From NCBI GenBank assembly GCA_948567375.1, contig OX419760.1, forward strand, positions 3,224,001 to 3,288,000: a stretch of 64,000 nucleotides of DNA, written 5' to 3'. Source of the stretch: Lunularia cruciata (lineage: Eukaryota; Streptophyta; Marchantiopsida; Lunulariales; Lunulariaceae). Position 1 is the stretch's first letter. Every line of letters starts with the position of its first letter. The notes beneath the pieces were generated by a model, which was given only the letters and a program-made list of their open reading frames with translations, searched no databases and was not told where the DNA came from. The position numbers and the translations under genes are program-made. Shown here piece after piece: positions 32,850 through 43,515 of the stretch.

Positions 32850-33135
32850 ATTTAGTCGGTAAGACACAAAGGCAATGAGATGTAACCCATTTGGAAATTT
32901 TTACTACAACATAGCTCCAATGGTAAAGTTAGAAGCATTGAAATGAACCACAAAAGATAGTTGAGGATTATATGGTTGAAGAATGGGTCTTGAAGACACC
33001 ATATGTTTCAGCTTTTGGAATGCTTCTTTGTGCTTGGTGATCCACTAAAAGCTTGAGGTCTTCCCCAAGAGATTGATCAATGCTATGGTTACATGAGCAT
33101 AGTAGTAGTTGCTTTACTATAAAACTTCTCATCCT
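32850..33135 (-). pseudogene. Second RT-RNase H junction fragment
   Basis: The minus strand reads ALINLLGKTSSF, KHKEAFQKLKHMVSSRPIL and FVVHFNASNFTIGAML, the thumb-to-RNase H joint of a Ty3/gypsy pol. Element B already has this region at 31.2-31.4 kb in its proper place, so this copy is out of order, between protease and reverse transcriptase. It marks a rearrangement or a fragment of another copy. Confidence 0.65.
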
Positions 33136-34260
33136 GAGATTCACTCTTCTTAGATGTCTTACTTAGAATGTGCTAGACAACCTAATCGGTAATTCTTACC
33201 TTGGTGTTGTACTTGAATTTGTCATTGGATCCAATAAAATTGAACCTTATGACATTCAAGCCAAGGTAAACCTAGAATGACATCATAGTGTAGAGGCGTG
33301 TAATGTTCCAAGGATAGTAGAGAAACATAGAAGAGAAATCACAAGTTAGCACTCAAACTCTGATGCCCCAAAGGAGCACCTTGGCTTTATTAGATAGCAA
33401 AGTAGAGACATTTAATAGATGTATAACCCTTGGATCAGATATGTGGATTGGTGACAAGTCATTGATCTCATCCTTAAATTTGATGCATACATGGGTGATG
33501 TGTCGGATCTGGTCCTATCTGGTTGGTTAAATTAGTATTGACTAGATGGAATCTTTAGAGAAAATTCTTGTAGGAATCTTAGAATCACATTTAGTGAGGT
33601 ACCATTAGAAAGCTCTTGATGAGAAAAATAATAGGGAGGGAAGATCAGAAAATTTTTCCTCTTGAGGGAGTGTTTGCACATTTTTGAGGCCTAATTCATC
33701 CGTTTAGGCCCTCAAAATTACCTCTAAAGATTTCAAGCATATTTTGGTTTTTTCTCTATTAGTAGAAGTACCCTTTTGGTAATATCTATTTTTCATCTAT
33801 TTAATCCATCATGTCTTACATCCTTCTAAATTTCACCTCTAGATCATATGTCTAACTTTTGGTTCTAAGGTTTTCAAGTATGTTTTGATTTCTACCCTAT
33901 TAGTAGAAGTACTCTTTTGGTGATACCTTTATCTAATCTATTTAGTGCATCATATATAACATCCTTCTAGATGTTACCAAACCAAATTTCACCTTTAAAT
34001 CATATGTCTAGCTATTGGTATTTCAAGGTACCACTACAAACCTCATACACTCTAAATACTTCTTCCCAATCTTGGATATAAGAAGATGTGAGGTACGGAA
34101 TGTAGAACCCTTTCTACCATCCACCATCATCAATCTACTTCCAATTAGTGGTTTGATAGGAATACTTAATTCTTTTGCTAATTGCATAGACATGCAATTC
34201 TTTGACCTTCCAAAATCAACCAAATCCTACAACCACAATCAAATATCACATCTTGCAAGT
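33136..34260 (-). pseudogene. Element B protease, split by solo LTR E2
   Basis: The upstream half (34223-34023) reads MVDFGRSKNCMSMQLAKEL, IPIKPLIGSRLMMVDGRK and ends FVVVP. Across the solo LTR the text continues with the retropepsin end (YDVILGLPWL-like, about 33290-33260). Asp of the DFG triad is present; the next residue usually Ala/Ser is Arg. Confidence 0.6.
33299..34025. mobile_element. Solo LTR E2, 727 bp
   Basis: It starts TGTAATGTTCC and ends GGTATTTCA, related to E1 along its whole length and in the same orientation. The flanks are aggcg (33294-33298) and aggta (34026-34030): a 5-bp duplication in which the CpG has become TA in one copy, as expected from deamination on both strands. 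Confidence 0.85.
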
Positions 34261-35460
34261 GGAGTAAATTTGCATAGGTCAAACCTTCAATCCCCTTGGA
34301 AGTAATCAAGTTCCCAATAGGTAGTTTGTATCCTCTTATTGGGATTCTTTTTTTCCTTGATTATCACACTCCACAAACTCTATTTGGTGATTTGCCGAGG
34401 TTGTCCAATTTGGCAATAATAAAAGAAATGACTAGTTTATCACAATATTTCCCTATCTACAATGCCAAGTGGTCTTTGTTAGATAGCATCAATCTCCATT
34501 GGTGTCGGCTCGTCCGCTTTTGTGTAGTGTGGTGGTAGGTTCTATGAAGGTCAATGTCAAGATCAAGTTGTTGCAACTAAGGAATCAAAGCGCTCAACAA
34601 ACTACATGGCTTCCTCTAAGTGTTTGGGCTCCCACATGGCCACTTCCAATTTGGTGTATAACTTTAAACCCCTCACAAATTGATCCAAACCTTCACCCCT
34701 AGTATATCTAGAATTTGGATTATGGTGTTTTGGAATTGAGTGATGTAGCTTCTTATAAAACCAATCTTCTTCAATTTTGCCAATCTATCTCATATAATAT
34801 TTAAAGCTCTTGTAACATTTATAGCTTGGAAACACCTAATTATTGCACTCTTGAATTCTTCCCATGTCAAGATTGGCACAAAAACTAATGTTTAGCTTGC
34901 TCCACTCAGAATTGCAATTATAGTTTTGCCACTCCATCCAACTAGCTTGAAGCCAAGAAAATTTATCTCTGTTCATCTTGAAGATTTGTAGCTTCATAAA
35001 ATTTGTAATCAAACATAAAATTCTCCATTGTGCCTAGGAGGTTTTTGCCTTCAAATACCTTGGGCTTTGGAAATTTGATTTGCTCTTCTCCTTCTCAAAA
35101 TGATATTCTCTCTAAATGCTCTTGTCATTGATGGTCTTGTTCTTCCATCAACCAAGTAAGGTGAATGTTTTGTTGCATAAGAATGATAACTCTGGATATT
35201 GCTACCATGGTTACTACTCTATCAAACCATCTAAAATTATCTAAGTTAACACATAGATGCAATACATCCACCATTCTTTGTAAGTTACAATCAAAAGTAC
35301 CAAGCGTTCATCAACAAGGTGATTTTATTCAAAAAGTTCTGTCCAAAGCATGAGATGATGAACTACATGAAATGATGCTTGGGTAGTACATGGACACAAA
35401 AATCCTAATGTTTGGGGGAAATGTATTCGGTGGTCCATAAATTCAATCTATCCTATTCTT
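34261..35460 (-). pseudogene. Element B gag-like region
   Basis: Between the primer site and the protease. No long open frame survives. Short minus-strand patches suggest a capsid-like helical region, but I find no intact zinc knuckle. Assignment rests on position only. Confidence 0.45.
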
Positions 35461-35473
35461 GCTCTAGTACCAA
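35461..35473 (-). promoter_or_regulatory. Element B primer-binding site (tRNA-Met-like)
   Basis: In minus reading TTGGTACTAGAGC directly after the LTR end TTTTACA. It matches the usual plant initiator-Met site TGGTATCAGAGC at 10 of 12 positions, so B is tRNA-primed, unlike A/M. Confidence 0.65.
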
Positions 35474-35966
35474 TGTAAAAGACCAAGGAGAGAATAGGAG
35501 AATGGAAGATTGGAGTGAAGATCACATTGGAACTCTTGAATGAGGGAAACTCTCCATGCCTAATATGAGCTTGGGCTTTGGTATTTATAAGGAACATACA
35601 AGGCTCTTGAGAAGCTTCCTAAAAGCTACCTTCTTAGAGTGCAAGCAAAACTAGCTCGGCAGCTTCTCAAGAAGCTTCCTTCTAGAAATTACCTACTTGG
35701 CATACAAGCTAAGCTAGTCAAGAAGCTTCCCATGAAGCCTTCTTCAAGAAGCCACCTACTTGGCATACAAGCTAAGCTAGCTGAGAAAATTTCCAAAAAA
35801 CTCTCTCCTAGAAGTCACCATTTAGCACACACATTGCCCAATACTTGGAAGGTACCAAGTAGCTTTCTAGATGCTTTTAGAATATTCTTATAATTTTTGG
35901 CTAATTTGGCCAATTTGTTATTTTATCAATCTTAACTAACTTATTTGTTAACTCTATATTGTTATA
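35474..35966 (-). repeat. Element B 5' LTR, 493 bp
   Basis: It reads tgtaaaag... to ...ttgttata in the plus direction, followed by the target duplication tatgg. In minus reading the start TATAACA is a decayed TGTAACA, and the end is TTTTACA. Internal array of cttggcatacaagctaagctag units as in the partner at 18924. Confidence 0.85.
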
Positions 35967-36114
35967 TATGGAGCTTGTAACCAGAGTAGAGGGATTTTTC
36001 CGCACTAAGATTGAGGACTCTAGTGGTTGGGAGCATGACGTTATTGCTCCCATGGGCCCATTGTAGCAACTAGTCAATGCATCTTCCACTCCCACATCAA
36101 TTACAAAGGATACT
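35967..36114 (+). pseudogene. Element A methyltransferase-RT linker, resumed
   Basis: After element B the text of A resumes (tatggagcttgtaaccagag) and follows the M minus strand from about 8335 to 8180 base by base with scattered transitions. Confidence 0.8.
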
Positions 36115-36890
36115 TAGGAACAAAAAATTGGACCCAAACTTATCAAAGGAGAAAGATGGAGAGTTTGGAGGTTCTTGAGGAGCTACACAAGTTGTTTGCC
36201 TTTAGTATGAAGGATTTGGGTGCTCTAAAAGGACATGGAATTTAGATTGAGATGATTAGTGTTAGACCAATTGTTTGATGTCCTTTCAAATACAGTGACA
36301 TGGAGAGAACATTGATTCAAAACCAACGTAGAGATCTTTTTGAGGTTAGTTTGGTGGAGAGTTTACATGGAGAGTATGCTTCAAATACAATGATGCCAAC
36401 CAAGAAGGATATTCATAGCAACTACATAGATAAGAAAACATGTGGAGATTACCATCTTATCAAGTGATAGACTAGGGTTGATTGGTATGCCATGCCTACA
36501 TCGGAAAATATCTTAGATGCTATTGGGTATGCAAAGGTCTTCAATATTTTGGATCTTTGAGCAAGATATCATTAGTTGCCAATCAAGGAGGAGGAAAAGT
36601 CTAAGACAACATTTTGGGTTATTGCTCCTCACGGTAAGGATCTATTCTATTAGTGGAAGTTCTTATCATTTGGGTTAAAGAATGCTCTTGGCAAGTTCAA
36701 GAGGGTCATGGACAAGATCTTAATAGGATTTGATTTTGCTATATGCTATATTGATGACATTTTGGTTTATAGCACTATTATGGAGGAGCATGAGAGACAT
36801 TTGTTGGAGGTGTTTGAGATCTCATGGACTCAAATTACATATTGGGAAGTGTAGATTCTTCCATGAGTAGGTTGAGTATTTGGGTCACAC
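36115..36890 (+). pseudogene. Element A reverse transcriptase
   Basis: Collinear with M. FSMKDLGALKGHG, the fingers region and the catalytic box YIDD (36747-36758) are readable, with stops and indels between. The catalytic box is intact in both A and M. Confidence 0.8.
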
Positions 36891-37400
36891 TATCTACCCT
36901 AGAGAACTTGGTGTTCAACATACCAAGATGGAAGCTATTGCACGTATTCCTTGGCCTGTGTATGTTAGTAGAGTGCAAGCATTCCTTTGGTTGGTGAACT
37001 TCTATTGCTGATATGTTAGAGGAGTTAAAGCCATTACCAAGGGCTTGACAAAGTTGACCAAGCTTACACAAGAGTAGTGTTGGGAAGATGAACAAGAGAG
37101 GGATTTTATAGAGCTCAAGGAGAGGTTGACCTATGCTCCTATTCTTAAGAGACCAATCAGAGGACAACCATTTTAGGTTCATATGATTGGAGTAGGTTAG
37201 GGCTTGGAGTAGTGCTCACCCAACAAGATGATAAGGGGAAGGAGTTTGTGGTGGCCTATGCTAGTTGATCCAACAATTTAGTGGAGGTAAACTATAGTTC
37301 ATATGACAGAGAGTGCTTTGCAATAGTATGGACAATCACACATTTTTTATGTTACCTATTTGGTAATCCTTCACTCTCATCACTGATCATCAACCATTAA
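36891..37400 (+). pseudogene. Element A RNase H
   Basis: It aligns with M 7390-6890: RVQAFLWLVNFY, then the decayed RNase H start and SYDRECFAIVW. Several stops. Confidence 0.75.
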
Positions 37401-38560
37401 AGTGGTTGATGAAGTCCGACAAACTTTCAAGGAAGCTTGCAAAATGGGCTCTGATTTTATAGGAATATGATTTCATGGTTACTCACATGCCAAGAGTGGT
37501 GAACTGTGATGTAGAGGGGTTGAATAGAAATCTATGTCCCAACCAATAGAATCAGACTAGAGCATGTTGGCATGGTGAGACAGATGAGGAGATGGTGATA
37601 GGTTGGCATGCATCTATGTTTCTATGTATATTTTCTAAGTCCTTGGTGGTATCTCTCTCAACACATACAAGAGGAGTTGTTGAGGTCATAGATCCACAGG
37701 GTGGAGATATTGGTACATGTTAGCAAGACAATCATGATGGATTATCTTTGCACTGGTGTTGTGTGTGGCAAAATTGGTGCCAAGGAGAGAGATTGTGTTC
37801 TTTAGCAAGCTAAGATTGGAGGGCAGATATCTTCCTTGTGTATGCAAGGATGGTAGAGTACAAGTAGTACCACTTCTATCCTAGAGTTCAGATTTGGTAT
37901 GTCATACTCATGAGGGACTAAGATATTTGTTATTGGCGGTGTGGTATGTAGACCAATGTATAGCAATTTGTTGCTCAATTTGTAGTTTGTGACCAAGTTA
38001 AGCATCTTGTAATGCTCCTATGCCATACTTACACATATTACCTATCATGGGATTGGTTTACCGTTGGAGTTTAGACTTTGTTGGACCTTTATCATTGACT
38101 GTGAAACATCATTGTTATATTTTGATTATGGTTGAGCACTTCTCTAAGTGGATTGAGTTGGTGGTACTTCCTGATAAGTCTAGTGAAGGGATGACTTAAT
38201 TATTATTGGATTGGGTTCTTAGTCAGTTTGGTGCACCAACTAAGATTTTGACTGATCAAGGTACAGAGTTCTTGGGGGAGTTTCAAGTCTTGTTTGACAA
38301 GGCCTTGAATGATTGTACTACCTCCCAAGATCACCTTGAGGCAGATGGCTTAACAAAGAGAGTGGTTCAAATGATGAAGAGAGGAATACATAAGTATGGT
38401 TTGTATGGTCCAATTACCTTGGTTGGCCATGTGCTATCGGTACAGCTGGCAAGCCTCCTTAGCATCGTTCTTTCCTTACTTTCTACTCTATGGACAAGAT
38501 CCAGATTTACTTGTAGCCATTTGTCATGATGTTATTGTAGTTTTAGACTTGGATGATCTA
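37401..38560 (+). pseudogene. Element A integrase
   Basis: Zinc domain decayed (37880-38010). The core keeps the first aspartate in SLDFVGPL (38074-38076) and the second in LTDQGTEF (within the 107-codon frame 38206-38529). As in M, the expected glutamate site reads ADGLTKR with Lys (38356-38358). Stops separate the parts. Confidence 0.8.
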
Positions 38561-39111
38561 GACATACAAGTGACTACATATTCTCAATGGACAAAGATCT
38601 TTTAAAGAGTGATGCTAATAGCCTTTGAGAACTTAGTGATCACTCCACGTAGGGATACCTTATGCTATGCTACTATTCAAGGAGGAAGTCATAGACCCTC
38701 AATTTGTCAAATTCATCCAAGTGACTATGTATATCTACAATAGACTACACTAACAACATTTGATGTTACTACATGCTGTACTATCTTGAGAGTGCACAAG
38801 GTTTTGCCTTCTAGGGTCTTTGTCTTAGAAGGACATGATGGTGTTGTTTGGAATGATCATGTGCATAATTGTGTGCCATGCCACCTCCTAGACATTGATA
38901 GCACTTTGGACCCAAGCTTGGTACTTATATGTGTATGCTTGTGGTGTATGTTATGTGGCTCTTTTGGTGGAGCTACTACTATGTTGGTGTGTGATAGTTG
39001 TTTGAGAGGATGGCATATGGTATGTTTGACTCCTCCCCTCATGGTCGTTCCTTAAAGACAATGGTTATGACCTAGATATACTTGATATATAGCTAATTCA
39101 CCCTTTATGTA
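38561..39111 (+). pseudogene. Element A integrase tail and PHD finger
   Basis: The 89-codon frame 38786-39055 matches the M tail: the PSRVFVLEG module, then CMLC...CDSC...WH..C of the PHD finger. After VVP a TAA, then RQW, TGA and a PRYT text show that the final Cys pair was lost to a stop and a Cys-to-Tyr change. Positions are equivalent to the intact CPRC of M, so the two copies complement each other's damage. Confidence 0.75.
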
Positions 39112-39240
39112 GTATAGATTGTAGATAGGAAACTAATGATAGAGCTCAATAGCACCATCTTCTTGACCTTTGCCTACCATAGGGCATATCATATACTTGG
39201 ATTAGATGGCTATTTAAAGTTAGAGGGACCTAACTGCCAA

Positions 39241-39258
39241 GTAGAGGGAGAGGGAGGC
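39241..39258 (+). promoter_or_regulatory. Element A polypurine tract
   Basis: gagggagagggagg directly before B1, the same relative position as the G run of M. It primes plus-strand DNA synthesis. Confidence 0.6.
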
Positions 39259-39365
39259 AATTTTTGCACTTTAGAGTTCATGTTTGACTTATGTGTAAGT
39301 TGTGCTTCTCTAGAGTATGATATTGACAGTGATGCATGTTGTGTAATAATGTTATATGCACAATA
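39259..39365 (+). repeat. Element A B1 repeat, 107 bp
   Basis: Homologous to 39814-39920 and to M 4846-4952. It ends gcacaata, followed by gt and the A2 start tgtcttgac. Confidence 0.8.
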
Positions 39366-39367
39366 GT

Positions 39368-39813
39368 TGTCTTGACATTTGTAGAGCCAAAGCTAGCTTG
39401 CTTGGACGTTGGAGTGGTAGTGTTGGCAATCATAATTATTTTGGTAGTTGCTCATGGACTACTTTTTGGCAGCCAAATCTCATGTTCGGGGTATTGATCA
39501 CATGGTGGGACCAATCATCACTTGCACCATTTGCACCGTCAAATGTGCCATTAATAGTGCCATTAGGGATGGAGACCTAGGTCAAGTAAAGGGGTATACT
39601 TTTGAAGTGCATCTTTAGAGAGCTCACTTCTCTAATGTTGAGCCTTAGAGTTCTTAGTTATGGTGGATAGAGGCCAGCAAGAATCACTTGGAGTCTCTTA
39701 GCTAGAGTGGGTGTGGCTTGAGTGTAATCAATGTCCGGTTCTTGGCATATTTGAGTGAAGGATTGAGTACAGATTTGATTTGAGTGTGATTTGAGTGAAA
39801 AAATGAATTGATT
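39368..39813 (+). repeat. Element A A2 repeat (3' LTR body)
   Basis: Starts tgtcttgacatttgtag, ends gaattgatt, joining attgtggcac of B2 with the same junction as in M (GATT/ATTGTGG). Confidence 0.85.
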
Positions 39814-39920
39814 ATTGTGGCACTTTAGAGTTCATGTATGACTTATGTGTGAGTTGTGCTTCTATAGTGTATGATGTTGATAGTAATGTATGTTGTGTAG
39901 CAATGTATATACTCACAATA
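39814..39920 (+). repeat. Element A terminal B2 repeat, 107 bp
   Basis: Second copy of B outside A2. It ends tcacaata, which aligns with GCACGACA of M over the last bases; different host sequence follows in the two elements, so this is the true element end. Confidence 0.8.
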
Positions 39921-42594
39921 GGATTGTGAGATCTAACTTATTGGATCCAATAGAGCATCAAGAATTGTGGTGGACTCTCCACATATTGCACAATGTAAAA
40001 TGTGGATCCCTTATTTGTTATATGTAGAACCATATACATAGTGGTCTGGTAGGCTTGAAAGTGTTGGATGTGTTAATCCTAGTCTTAGGTGAGGAGCCAT
40101 GGTAGACTCTGCCAAAGTGAGCCAAAAGTCCTCCATCAAAGGAGAGGATTAAAGCCAAGCACCAGATCATTTCTCTCCACAAGAGAAAATCCTAGTTCTA
40201 TGAGGACAAGCAACTCAATGAGGCTGTTTGCAAGTGTAGGTGAGAGTGTGCATATGGTAACTATAATAACTTGAATCTTACTAGAGTCTAGGGAAACAAA
40301 GTCAATAAACTCAAGCATTGCTATGCATATGGGTATTGGCAATAAGCCACGACCTAAGATATGATTGGAAAGTATGGGAGACGTAATCTATTGTCATGAT
40401 AGGTGCCAATAGAAAAGGACAATCCTTGTCTAAGAATTTATTTGCCAATTGGAGGCCACTATTACCCATGCTCCTAGATATGTTGCAGGTGCAATCACCT
40501 CATGCAATATGAGACCACAACCTCCCATGGCTAAAGGGAGAGCTATCTGTAGTCTATGGCACTTGTTTGATAATTGTGAGAGTATGTATGGATCTAATAG
40601 AGTGGATAAGGTATGGCTCATGGTGCTATCAAAAGCCCACAGATGAGAAAGGAATACCATATGGGAAGGTATGTACGGGCTAGACAAGAGGCTTTGGGGA
40701 TATAACATTGCATAAGGATAACGATGGAGTAGTTCACCTAGGTATTCCCAAGTGAGGGAGGAGATGAAACTAGGTTGTAGTTTGCACCAAGGTGTCTAAC
40801 TTAATGCACTACAAAAGTCATTTTCTACTACGAGAGAGTCCCAAACACTCAAACCCCCATTGGAAGCCGGAACTCAGGTGGAAAGTATGAGGGAACGAGT
40901 GCTATACATGAACTCCATACCTTACATATATGAGTATGTATTGTACTAGTAAACCCAATACTTCTAGATATTTGAGTAAGTATTGTGCTCATAAACCCAA
41001 GGCTTCTAGGTTGAGAGTGAAAGTCAATATGCCTCCATCTACAACCTCTAAAGGGCAGACAATATGTGACAATATGAGAGGGAAGGAAAGAAAGAACCAA
41101 TGATTTCCTTGGCATGTGCACTCACCAGATTCTAATATGTATATCTTAAAAGGGAAGGAAAAAGACACGCCAAGGATCTCCTTGGCATGTGCACTCAACA
41201 GATACCAGCAGTGTGATTCTCGAGTAACAATATAACAGGGTGACTCCAGTGACAATACAATAAATAAATGTGTTTCAATGTGAAGTAGCTTTTTCTGTTT
41301 AGTTTAGTGTCAAAGGAAGTCTTTACTGACCTGACCGACATGGACGATTACAAGTCTTGACTGAAGAAACCGTTCACCACGAGTTCCATTACACCACTCG
41401 AAACTGCTTAAGTTTTGATTGATCCCACTCGGTTCTATAATAGTGTCCTCCGAGGAAGAAGTTTCTGTTTACGGTGGGAGGAAGTTTGAAGAAAGAACTG
41501 GACATGAGAGACCGATTAGTGCATTGAGGACATGAAACATGATAAACGAATGTCATGCGATTGTTTGTTTCAAGAGATGTCTGTACCGACTCACTGCAAA
41601 TGTAGAAACGAAGGAGAATGGATAGTATTCATCTCTGGGTATTCATCTATGGGAAGCTCTGGCAAATCGAGAATGGTGATCGAGTTGCATCCTACTATGA
41701 CTTCCGAAGTAGATCCAACTTTAATGTTATTTGACAAGACTTAAAACAGAAGGTGATCGCCAGTCGAGAGGATCTGAAAATTTCGAGGCGATGGGACTGA
41801 GCTAGGCATCTCATCGTCGTCGAACTGTGCGGTGACTGCTGATCCTGATCAGTCAGAACCAATTGAAACTGTAGGTCGAATAAAAAATCTCAGACAGCTA
41901 GCTCCGGTTATCTCAGGACTCTGCATCCTCTAAAGTGTTCACCGGATACGTTATATCCGCATGTCGAAGTGAACAGAAGGCTCCTAGTGGTGCCTGTTTC
42001 TACGGGTACGGGCCGACGTCGTGGTCCGCACCTTGTGGGCGTTCTTTATTCTAGTGATTCTTGACATTTACAGTCCTCGGCCACTTTGGCTGTTAAGAAG
42101 CGAAATTACTGGTAATGATTGTTCTTTGAGCGGTGGCCAATCAATCAAAACTTGAAAGGTTCGATCAGAGAGAACGCGCAGAGAAGGCTCGTTGTCGAGT
42201 CACCTGGTCTTCTAGCCTGGTCGCTTCATGCCTGATATTATCCGAGAGACGTAATGGTCTCGAGAACCTTGCCAATCCACTACACAAACGCCACGTCGTG
42301 GCATGCGCGAAGTGACTCCCAATACATTGTGTACTGCAGTCGAATCAAAATCGAAGTCGAAGAACCCCCCCTAGCCTTTCCTACTGTCTGAAATTTTGTC
42401 AGCCTTCGTTGTTTCCGCTTGTATGCTAACAGACATATTTCGTCCGTGACCTGAAGAGCACCGTCCAATATACTGTCGGTAACGTACAGCAATGTCGAGA
42501 AGCAAAGCAAGCCTGTCCTGATCGTGTACATTTGAATATTGAACTCAAATATAGAAACTTCGTTGGTCTACGAGAACGATAACGAAAAGCTTGA
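39921..42594. other. Intergenic, with one retrotransposon fragment
   Basis: No gene recognised. Up to about 41120 the text is AT-rich with a short non-LTR RT remnant. From about 41280 to 42590 the composition changes to more balanced, CpG-containing sequence resembling the host genes, and it may contain upstream exons or the promoter of the methyltransferase-like gene. An open frame at 41532-41744 is not recognisable. Confidence 0.4.
40430..40710 (-). pseudogene. Non-LTR reverse transcriptase fragment
   Basis: The 92-codon minus frame reads LQIALPLAMGGCGL and ATYLGAWV, similar in spacing and wording to CRETALPISCGGVGLLSMEETTSIAFLGSCAL in the larger remnant at 45755-47300. It is therefore the same non-LTR family, C-terminal to the polymerase domain. 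Truncated on both sides. Confidence 0.6.
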
Positions 42595-43515
42595 TTGACG
42601 GGGATGCAAGGAGTTGCAATGGATCTTCCGATGGGGCGGCAGTCTTCGTCAAGCATGACGGATTTTCAGAAGCTACCACCGATGAGCGAGTCTCCTTCTT
42701 ATCATTCAGAATGCTACGACGCTTTTCTCAAGGCCTGTCCGCGTCCGGAGCGCGATCGTTTAGCTTACTTGAGACGAACTGTTCCCGCCTTTCTAACATC
42801 TGCAGAGTTGGCAGCGGTAGCAGATGACGATCAAGGTCCTCTGAGAATTCTCAGCCTTGGGACACGAAATGGCGAGTTCGACACCTGGTTCATTAACAAC
42901 CTTCTTGTGAATCAAGCGAGTAGTAGGCCTATCCATTATGATGCAGTGGAACCAGACGTGACCCTTTTTGAGAAATTTGCGTCTAGGTTGAAGGAGAATC
43001 CAATTCCGGGAGTCTTCCTGCACCAGAGCACATTTGAGGAGTTCAAACCCTCGATGAGATATGATCTTGTGCTCATAGCCCATTCTCTCCATGTGCTTCC
43101 TCGAGGTATTTTGAGCATTGTTCTTGACTCGTATCTCGTCCCCGAGGCATGGGGACTGGTCGTGGTCTTGCATTCCTCCCTTGCGGGGATCGCCGGAGTT
43201 TACAGGAGCTTTGGAGTTCGGGGCCTCAACTCAGTAATTTTGGTAGACGAACTAGACAGATTGGATCCACAGCTTTCTTGTCACGAGATGGTTAGTGTCA
43301 ACCGGTGGATGGATGTGGAAGAGTGTTTTCATGAGAAGGACAGCTTGAACTTGAAGCTGCTTGGGTTCTGCGTGGGGAAGGATCTGCGGAACGCGGACCC
43401 TGATGTCTTGGAGAGAATACGAAAGCAGATTGCCACTCAAGCCATGATGCGGAAAGGCAGAAGACACCTGTGGGAACCAGATGCCATTGCCATTGTGTAC
43501 AGGAACTTGAAATGA
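42595..43515 (+). CDS. Histamine N-methyltransferase-like protein, 306 aa
   Basis: A single intronless frame with host-like codon use. Motif I of a class I SAM methyltransferase is LRILSLGTRNGEFD (residues 83-96), followed by the acidic strand end VEP (118-120) and the motif IV region YDLVLIAHSLHVLP (156-169), where the substrate pocket lies. This order and spacing, and a GTRNGE-type cofactor loop, match histamine N-methyltransferase-like proteins (about 290 aa). The N-terminus has several Met residues (1, 4, 9, 13, 21), so the start is uncertain; Met1 or Met9 (42619) are plausible. No transit peptide is obvious. The natural substrate in plants is not known and need not be histamine. A 40-bp fragment of this gene recurs at 44221. 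Confidence 0.7.
   Translation: MTGMQGVAMDLPMGRQSSSSMTDFQKLPPMSESPSYHSECYDAFLKACPRPERDRLAYLRRTVPAFLTSAELAAVADDDQGPLRILSLGTRNGEFDTWFINNLLVNQASSRPIHYDAVEPDVTLFEKFASRLKENPIPGVFLHQSTFEEFKPSMRYDLVLIAHSLHVLPRGILSIVLDSYLVPEAWGLVVVLHSSLAGIAGVYRSFGVRGLNSVILVDELDRLDPQLSCHEMVSVNRWMDVEECFHEKDSLNLKLLGFCVGKDLRNADPDVLERIRKQIATQAMMRKGRRHLWEPDAIAIVYRNLK

Larger units (their letters stand above)
18924..35966 (-). mobile_element. Element B: second Ty3/gypsy lineage, itself interrupted
   Basis: A minus-strand element inserted in A. It has a 5' LTR (35474-35966), a near-tRNA-Met primer site, gag-like region, protease, reverse transcriptase, RNase H and integrase down to about 28960, then a long 3' region and a partial 3' LTR (18924-19381). 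It is interrupted by element C (with D inside) and by solo LTRs E1 and E2, and it has internal rearrangements around 32.1-33.2 kb. It lacks a methyltransferase and is not closely similar to A/M. All parts carry stops. Confidence 0.8.
3535..39920 (+). mobile_element. Element A: outer methyltransferase/PHD Ty3/gypsy element, interrupted twice
   Basis: An old, decayed plus-strand LTR retrotransposon. In order it has: A1 repeat (3535-3979), self-complementary primer site (3980-3994), leader, gag (14802-16930), protease, cytosine methyltransferase (17331-18918), reverse transcriptase (36115-36890), RNase H, integrase, PHD finger (to about 39111), purine tract, B1, A2, B2 (ending 39920). Element M interrupts the leader and element B interrupts the 3' part of the methyltransferase region. 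Removing M and B rebuilds a collinear element of about 9.5 kb. A probable 4-bp target duplication (agat/ggat, one transition) flanks it. Many stops show that it is dead. It is lower in GC than M, consistent with greater age. Confidence 0.85.
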
